NCBI GenBank assembly: GCA_001584585.1
Contig: LSYV01000066.1
Location: forward strand, 199,795 to 215,075
Length of the DNA stretch: 15,281 nucleotides
Source: Gonium pectorale
Taxonomy: Eukaryota > Chlorophyta > Chlorophyceae > Chlamydomonadales > Volvocaceae
Direction: 5' to 3'
Below the pieces are notes generated by a model. That model saw only the letters and a program-made list of their open reading frames with translations, did no database searches and was not told where the DNA came from. Below are positions 10,142 to 15,281 of the stretch, in pieces. Each line of letters starts with the position of its first letter. Position 1 is the stretch's first letter. Position numbers and translations under genes: made by a program.

Positions 10142-10146
10142 TGTAA
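10142..10146 (+). terminator. Candidate poly(A) signal TGTAA
   Basis: TGTAA is the usual polyadenylation signal in green algae. This is the first occurrence on the + strand after the CDC14 stop codon, almost 3 kb downstream. It is preceded at 10104-10125 by a small stem (CTACAT/ATGTAG). Two further copies follow at 10180-10184 and 10313-10317. Confidence 0.35.
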
Positions 10147-10262
10147 AGCGATGGCGACGGGATATCCCGCCCTCTCTATTGTAAGCCTTTCAACCAAACA
10201 CCCCACAGCTCGGCCCCCTTGAGGTACGGCTTCCCGGACAGGCTCTCAGCCCGGCCAAGGCA

Positions 10263-10317
10263 AGCGTACTGGCGTACGCTCGTAGACTGGCGCTCGCAGC
10301 TCGTCGCAGTTTTGTAA
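10263..10317 (+). terminator. Hairpin followed by TGTAA
   Basis: AGCGTAC (10263-10269) pairs perfectly with GTACGCT (10274-10280) with a TGGC loop, and TTTTGTAAAAA follows at 10310-10320. A stem just before an A+T-rich TGTAA makes this the best-looking 3'-end site in the spacer, but no transcript evidence is available. Confidence 0.35.
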
Positions 10318-11370
10318 AAAGAGAAACCTGCACAGAAAGAGGTGTGGTTCGTCACGTCGTCGCGGAGCGTTGCGTTTCTGGTTGCTTTTAGGTACGGTGC
10401 CCTTGTTGGGGCAGGTGCCGTCTGCCTCTCTGTTTTCGGCGAGTCGCAGGGGGGATTCGGGTTCGGGTTGCGGGCTTCTGCTAGGGGAGGGGGGTGGTTT
10501 GCTGACTGTTGGCATGACTGCATACGACCGCTAGGCGCGTCCGGGGGGGGGGGGCGGGTTGGGCGGACGGTACCCGCGCTAATCGGACGGAGATCCCGGC
10601 GGACTGGTGACAGGACCGACGACGCCTCACAGCACACGCCGGACATCGCCCAGGCGCGCCAGCAAGCTCGTCCCTCTGGTGACGTCGTGAAGGAGGGCCT
10701 GCCTGCTCACTCCTCGCCTTGTACGGACCCACCCCTACTGGCAAGGTCGGTGCCCTGGGGTGTGCGTTGATATGAAAAGCAAATAAACGACGTGCATTGG
10801 CGCATACTGGTATGGCAAGCTCCCTCTTTCTGTGCAGGTTCCTCTTTTTTTAAGCTTCGGATGTGTCTTCCTCCGGGGTAGTCCAGTCTGCTTTTGGGGG
10901 ACAACGGCCCGCCTGCTCGTCTCCCTCGCCGGCCATGCCCTGTTCTCTGCACCCTGCTGGAAACATCGCACTCCCGGGTGTGTATGACCGTAGAGTCGGC
11001 CTTCCCTGTTTTCGTTTCCTTTCACCGGCGACGGCCTGAAGTAGCCATAGTTTCCCGGTCCCAAAGTGAGGTCTGTGCGGTCCATGAGCATGCCCGGTAG
11101 TCATTGTGGATGTCGAGAGGCCACTGTCCTCTTGCGCCCTGACGTTGGGCGCTGTGTATGCCGTACGCCCGTGTCCCGTGTCCCAAGATGCCGACGGCCT
11201 AACACGGCGCAGTACTTTCCCTGAGCTGATAAGGTACATGTTACAAACGTTGCGCTGGACAGGGAAAAACAACCGTTGCGTCCTGGTTACATGACCACAC
11301 TCTTCTTACGCTGAGAGACATCGATTGTATCTCTTGTTGCAAATCTCGAGACTACCCACAACGGCTAGCA

Positions 11371-14300
11371 ATGAGTCTTTTTGGCGACCTTCCTCCGCCC
11401 TCTGCCCACTTGAGGCCAAAGAACGATAGCCGCGATCAAGATGAATACAAGCCAAAGCCACTGGAAGCTCCGCCCGAGCAGGCAGAGGAGGAGGGGCAAG
11501 CTGACGATGGCGATGAGGCCGATGACCGGCCAGACAAACGGCGTCGGGTTGAGGGCTCAGGCGATGGCCGTGACGGCGGTCTATCCTCTGAGCAGGTTTG
11601 TCCAACGGGTCGCTTCCAACACTCTGTCCCGCCATCCGGGAAGCCATAGGCGGGTGGGCGGCAGCGTTTCGGGCTGCTTCCCCGGGTACCGGTGGACTCC
11701 CCCGCCCCTTTGAGTTCCCCGTCGCAGTCATGCGGCCGCACTCCCGACCCCCTTGGCCCCCACGTACGCTTGTCCACCAGAATGACCATCTTTCCTTTTG
11801 CCACCGTCGACAGCCGCAGCCCCGTCGGACCCCCGCCCCAGCGTTGGCGCCGGTTTCGGCCTGCGCCCCGCCCGTGCCGCTCCTGCGCACCCTTGCCGCC
11901 ACCGCCCCCCCCCCGCCCCGGATACCTGCTTGCCGTCCTGGCGCCCACCCCACGCCCAGCCCTTCCCTGGCTCCCGCTTGGCTGGATCTTCAGGTCGGGA
12001 GGAACGCCCCGAGCGGGGCTGCTGCCCCCCTCCGCCCCCCTCTCCCCTCTACTGAGAACGCCTCCCAATCTACTGTCCCCTCTTTGCCTCTCTCCCTCTC
12101 CGCCTCCCTGCCTGCCTGCCTCCCTCCCTCTCCGCTTCCCTGCATCCCTGCCTCCCTGCCTGCCAGGTCACAGCCGCGCTGCGCAAGATCGCTTCTCACA
12201 TATCCAACCCGGACAAGTTCCCAAAGGCCTCCGGGCTGCTGCGCCAGCTGCTGGAATCGGGGGCCCTGAGAGCGGCGGCGCACCGGGAGCCGCTGTTCCA
12301 GGCGATCAAGGTGAGCGGAGGTTTGTGTGCGCGGGTTTGCGTGTTATGTGTTTGTTGAAATGGAACGACGCATACGACGAGCGTAAGCGTGAAAGTATGT
12401 GTGTGTGGTGGGGGGTGGGGGGTGGAGGTGATGGGCTGAAGAGCAGGACCGAGTCTATGGTACGCACGCGCGACCAGTCGGAGCAGGCGTGCCGCTGGGG
12501 GCCAGCCGGGGAGCCGCTGTCCGGGTTGGTGGGTTCGATGTAAGGCGTGGCTGGTGTCCGTCCAGAGAACCTGCCGTGTGTTCCTGTGTGCTGGGGTGAG
12601 GGGATGAGGGTGGTTGTGGGCTTCTCGGGGTGCGCGCTTCACGACGGTCGGACAGCCGCGCAGTCTGCGACGAGCGGAAGGCGCCGAACAGAGGTGTGCT
12701 GTGCCTTCGGAGGTGGGAGCGTGTTGTGGCGGGAGAGCAGGCGGCGGCCGCCAGGACACGCACTCAGGCAGGCAGGCAGGTAGGCGGCCGGACGAGCGAG
12801 CACAGCCGCAAGCAAGCACGCACCTTGTAGCCGGCGTCATGGCGATGTGCGTGCCGGGGTTTCGACACGGACACGGGCGTTGGGTTATTGCGGGCATGAT
12901 CGCCCCAAGGTTTGTTGGCCTCCGGTACTCCGCGGCCGGGCCCTGTATACGGTGCGGTGCGGTGCGGGGCTGGCGCCTGCGGATGGTGTCAGCGCCAGGC
13001 GGAGGGGTGGGGCGGGGCGGGGCCGGGCGGCAGCGACCCCCGGCCCGCGGCTCCCCAGTACGACACACCCTGGGCGCCTCATCCCCCCCCGTGCCCGCTT
13101 GGGCCACGGCGGGGGCCCTGCTCCCTCCGCCGCGCGGCGCCGCGCCGTTGGAGGCCTCCTCCCTGGGCCCCCTTGTGCCCAGCCCTTGTGCTCTGCCCCA
13201 CCCCCGCCGCCGCGACGCCACCCCCGCCCCGCGGCGCCGCCACCCGCAGGCAGCGTTCTCGGACTTTGACGCCGCCAGCGAGCCGGGCCTCCGGCGCGAC
13301 TATATGAAGCTGGCTCACAGCCTGGACAAGTGGGCCGAGGGGCTGCTCAGCAAGCCGCAGGTGTGCGTGTGCGGTGTGTATGTGTGTTATGTATGCGTTA
13401 CGGTATGCTCAAAACAGTTATATGTGTATGTGTGTATGTGCGTGTGCGTGCGTGCGTGTGAGGGGGTAATAAAGAACGGGAAACGGGCCGCGTCGCGGAC
13501 ACCGAATCGCATACTCAGTAGTATGAGGGACGGCGGTCTCGGTGGAGTAGAAGGCGACCTGCAAAACTTCAACGTCGGCGACGCGCAGACTGTGCTGTGG
13601 CATACCTTTGAAGGTTGTGGTAGCTGACAGATTGCTGACATATGGAAGGGGAGGCGGATGAGACCCCATGCCCAAGCTAACACGCGGACAGACTTGCACA
13701 GCACTGACACCGCGAGCGCGGGCCTGCCCAGACGGACTTTCCCAACGGCACTGACCCAATCATCACTATGTACTGACCTACGGGGCGGGTGGGCAGACGG
13801 TGGAAGCAGCAGAAGAAGTTAGCAGTTGATGGTGACGTGACATGTGGGGCGGGCGAGGCAAAGTAGCGGCAAAGCAGTTACGCCCCACACCCAAAACCCG
13901 TTACCGCATTGCTGTGGAAAAGGAAAAAAGTGGGAGTATAAGGCACAGAGTGAAGGGGGCCGTATTGGTGTACGATCAACAGGGGCCAGGGGGGGTTAGT
14001 GTGCAATGGAGCTGGCCGCGCGCGGACCGACAAGCGGTTCCCCACAGCACGGATGAGCCGGAGAGCCCCACACATTAGGGGTCACCGGTGACAGGGCAGG
14101 GTGCGCAGAACAAAAGCAAGCAGGCAAGGGAAGGAGGTGAGTGCGTGAACGAGGATGGAGGAAAGAGTGCCGGGATTAGGGGACCATCCCCCCTGCTACA
14201 CGAGGGTGTGACGGGTAGAGGGTTGGAAGGCATTCTCAGTAGAGAAGCCCTGGGGCGTATACAAAACTGGCTGAGCGCTGCGGGTGGAAGGGAGGGACCA

Positions 14301-15243
14301 GGGTCCCCGGTGAGCGCACTCCCGGTTATTGCCCGATGCCGCGCCTCCCGGTGGTCCTGTGCGAGGGTGTGAGGGGGGGAGAGCTTTGGAAGGAAGCCCT
14401 TGTCAGCGGGGAAGCTCCAGGTGCAAGGGGGCGTGCGGGGCCGAGGTTTGTGGGGAGCGGTGGGGAGCGGGGGTGCTGGGCAGAGATGAGGCTGAGCAGC
14501 CGCAAGGCCCCCCGCGCGCCCTCATGCGGTCGTACCGCATATCCGCTTTGCCGCGAAGGCGCTGTCGTGCTCTGCCCCCAGCGTCCAAACACGTCCGCTG
14601 AGCGCCTCCGCCCGTTCCGCCATGCGACATGCGCCCGCAGGCTTCTCTACTGAGAATGCCTTCCAATCCCACTACCCGCGTCCCCCACCCCGCCCCCCAC
14701 CCGCCCCCCCACCCTCGCGCCCCCCCACCCCGTCCCCCCACCCCGCGCCGCGGGGCTGGAAGTTGAGACGCGCGGAGAGGGCGGGGGGAGATCACGGGCT
14801 TCCCTCCTCGCAGCGCCGAGTTGTCTCCCTCGGGGCCGAATGCAGGAAGCCTGCAGCTCGGAGCCTCTTGGCAAAGGATGCCGAGTGTGCAATGCCGGCT
14901 GTGCACCGCCCTGCTGTCCCCCTCCCCCCCAGTTGGCCCAGCTGTCCGTTTACCGCATCGTCGGCTTCACCCAGAACGAGATGCACACAGACGACTCGTT
15001 CGTGTTCAACAAGGTGGGGCCCGGGCGGGAGGGGCGATGGGGGCGGTGAGCCCTCCACGGGAGGGCTGACGGCTGCCGCGTCCACCCACCACGCCCATGC
15101 CCATCCCCCCCTACCTGGCATCTGCCCAGTGCCCACTCCCCTTGTCATGGCCATCCCCTTCGTTGCAGGTACTTTGCATGGTCCCAGCTCCTGTGGCCAC
15201 CAATCCTGTCATTCACACACACCCTCCCTCCAAGCGTGCGTGA
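11371..15243 (+). CDS. Conserved-looking protein of unknown function, multi-exon (3' end uncertain)
   Basis: Exons: 11371-11595, 12167-12310, 13250-13360, 14933-15013 and tentatively 15169-15243, all phase 0 with GT-AG borders. The ATG at 11371 has G at -3. Residues 1-75 (MSLFGDLPPPS...) are polar and acidic (AEEEGQADDGDEADD) with a KRRR cluster at 56-59 that could act as a nuclear localisation signal. Residues 76-187 look helical and structured: TAALRKIASHISNPDKFPKA, LLRQLLESGALRAA, YMKLAHSLDKWAEGLL, ending TDDSFVFNK. The exon joins are supported by phase, consensus sites and an uninterrupted helical pattern. It resembles uncharacterised plant/algal proteins I cannot name, so no function is claimed. 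If exon 5 runs to the TGA at 15241-15243 the protein has 211 residues. Its sequence (VLCMVPAPVA...) looks unlike the preceding part, and a GTGCGTGA donor-like site at 15236-15243 could instead lead to more exons beyond the window. Confidence 0.7.
11596..12166 (+). other. Intron 1 of the unknown gene
   Basis: This 571-bp intron begins GTTTGT and ends CTGCCAG, with an exceptional polypyrimidine tract from about 12012 to 12164 made of CCTCCCTGCC-like units. It contains a diverged copy (12047-12069) of the inverted-repeat sequence found in intron 3. C-only runs lie at 11898-11917. No coding signal is seen. Confidence 0.75.
12047..12069 (-). repeat. Third copy of the inverted-repeat sequence
   Basis: CTCTACTGAGAACGCCTCCC with the next three bases matches 14644-14666 at 21 of 23 positions, in the orientation of the right arm. 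It lies in intron 1 of the same gene, more than 2.5 kb from the other copies. Confidence 0.6.
12311..13249 (+). other. Intron 2 of the unknown gene
   Basis: This 939-bp intron begins GTGAGC and ends CACCCGCAG. It holds the second copy of the 29-bp dispersed repeat (12368-12396). A G-rich stretch with quadruplex-forming potential (GGGGGGTGGGGGGTGG, about 12409-12425) follows. It also has an AGGC tetranucleotide run near 12767-12785 and a GGTGC pentanucleotide run near 12953-12967. No exon is recognisable. Confidence 0.75.
12368..12396 (+). repeat. Dispersed 29-bp repeat, copy 2 (intron 2 of unknown gene)
   Basis: Same-orientation partner of 5031-5059, differing at two positions. It is located 58 bp after the intron's donor site and is followed immediately by a GTGTGT run, a common neighbour of retroelement tails, though this is only suggestive. 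Confidence 0.7.
13361..13460 (+). repeat. GT-rich microsatellite at the intron 3 donor
   Basis: Alternating GT with GTGC, GTAT and GTGCGT variants begins at the donor itself. The alternating purine-pyrimidine character can adopt Z-form DNA and offers several cryptic GT donors. Confidence 0.7.
14223..14249 (+). repeat. Inverted repeat, left arm
   Basis: These 27 bp, starting TTGGAAGGCATTCTCAG, are the exact reverse complement of 14640-14666. Partial similarity continues on both sides: GGGTAG outside, GGGCG-AT inside. The arms enclose about 390 bp with no transposase-like frame, as would fit a small non-autonomous or foldback element. Confidence 0.75.
14640..14666 (-). repeat. Inverted repeat, right arm
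   Basis: Exact reverse complement of 14223-14249. It is followed directly by a C-rich tract (14668-14752) before the acceptor of the next exon. No clear target-site duplication was found outside the two arms. Confidence 0.75.
14668..14752. repeat. C-rich tract with ACCCC-type units
   Basis: Runs of 4-8 C separated by A, G or T recur, for example CCCCCCACCCCG units. The complementary strand would have strong G-quadruplex potential. It lies between the inverted repeat and exon 4 of the unknown gene. Confidence 0.7.
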
Positions 15244-15281
15244 ATGAGCACACGGTCACGCACAACACCAGTCGTGGGAGG

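Larger units (their letters stand above)
7169..11370. other. 4.2-kb region without a recognisable protein gene; CDC14 3' UTR and/or non-coding transcription
   Basis: No exon with family similarity was found on either strand. Open frames are short or are GC-driven shadows. The region contains a CAG x5 run at 7602-7616 and GT microsatellites near 9139-9150 and 9276-9290. It also holds a long imperfect hairpin at 8903-8951, a hairpin cluster at 9911-10280 and a run of 12 G at 10543-10554. The first TGTAA motif downstream of the CDC14 stop is at 10142. The CDC14 3' UTR may therefore run to about 10.15 kb. The rest, to 11370, should hold the promoter and 5' UTR of the next gene. Confidence 0.6.
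13361..14932 (+). other. Intron 3 of the unknown gene (1,572 bp, repeat-rich)
   Basis: It joins LLSKPQ to LAQLSVYRIVGF. A GT-rich microsatellite with GTGC/GTAT variants fills about 13361-13460, directly at the donor. The middle (13470-14080) is comparatively A-rich. The distal part contains the 27-bp inverted repeat (14223-14249 and 14640-14666), a diverged direct repeat (about 14201-14260 and 14362-14420) and a C-tract with ACCCC-type units (14668-14752). An additional small exon cannot be excluded. Confidence 0.65.

Noticed and set aside
11692..12543. 283-codon + strand frame overlapping intron 1, exon 2 and intron 2 of the unknown gene
   Set aside because: It reads exon 2 in the wrong frame and is mostly translated C-tract (Pro/Ser/Leu).
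14223..14666. A CRISPR or autonomous transposon at the repeats
   Set aside because: There is no regular spacer-repeat array and no transposase or cas-like frame, only an inverted repeat pair.

Overview
The window reads as nuclear DNA of a unicellular photosynthetic eukaryote, most likely a green alga (Chlorophyta). It is GC-rich and its genes carry many short GT-AG introns. It codes for alanine, glycine and glutamine homopolymers, contains GT microsatellites, and has plant-type protein families beside an animal-like CDC14. There is no operon structure, CRISPR array, insertion sequence or recognisable tRNA/rRNA. All three supported genes lie on the + strand.

Layout. (1) 38-979: the 3' end of a plant-type acetylornithine deacetylase (M20 zinc peptidase family). 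Its last three exons can be joined unambiguously by homology. (2) 980-2051: about 1.1 kb between genes, holding the 3' UTR of gene 1 and the presumed promoter of gene 2. (3) 2052-7168: a complete ten-exon CDC14 dual-specificity phosphatase of 824 residues. The catalytic core (about residues 10-350) is close to animal CDC14A/B. It is followed by a very long low-complexity tail encoded by one exon. Intron 8 appears to use a GC donor. (4) 7169-11370: 4.2 kb with no convincing gene. It contains several hairpins and the only TGTAA poly(A)-type motifs seen downstream of CDC14, at 10142, 10180 and 10313, so either a very long 3' UTR or an unannotated non-coding transcript is possible. (5) 11371 to the right edge: a multi-exon gene for a conserved-looking but unidentified protein with an acidic N terminus and a KRRR basic cluster. 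Its introns hold dispersed and inverted repeats.

The three genes have no evident joint function: amino-acid metabolism, cell-cycle/centriole phosphatase, and unknown. I found no new defence, mobile or biosynthetic system. The most unusual points are the GC-AG intron in the catalytic region of CDC14, the all-phase-0 intron set in genes 2 and 3, the prion-like CDC14 tail, a 29-bp sequence repeated in introns of two different genes, and a perfect 27-bp inverted repeat with a third copy in gene 3.
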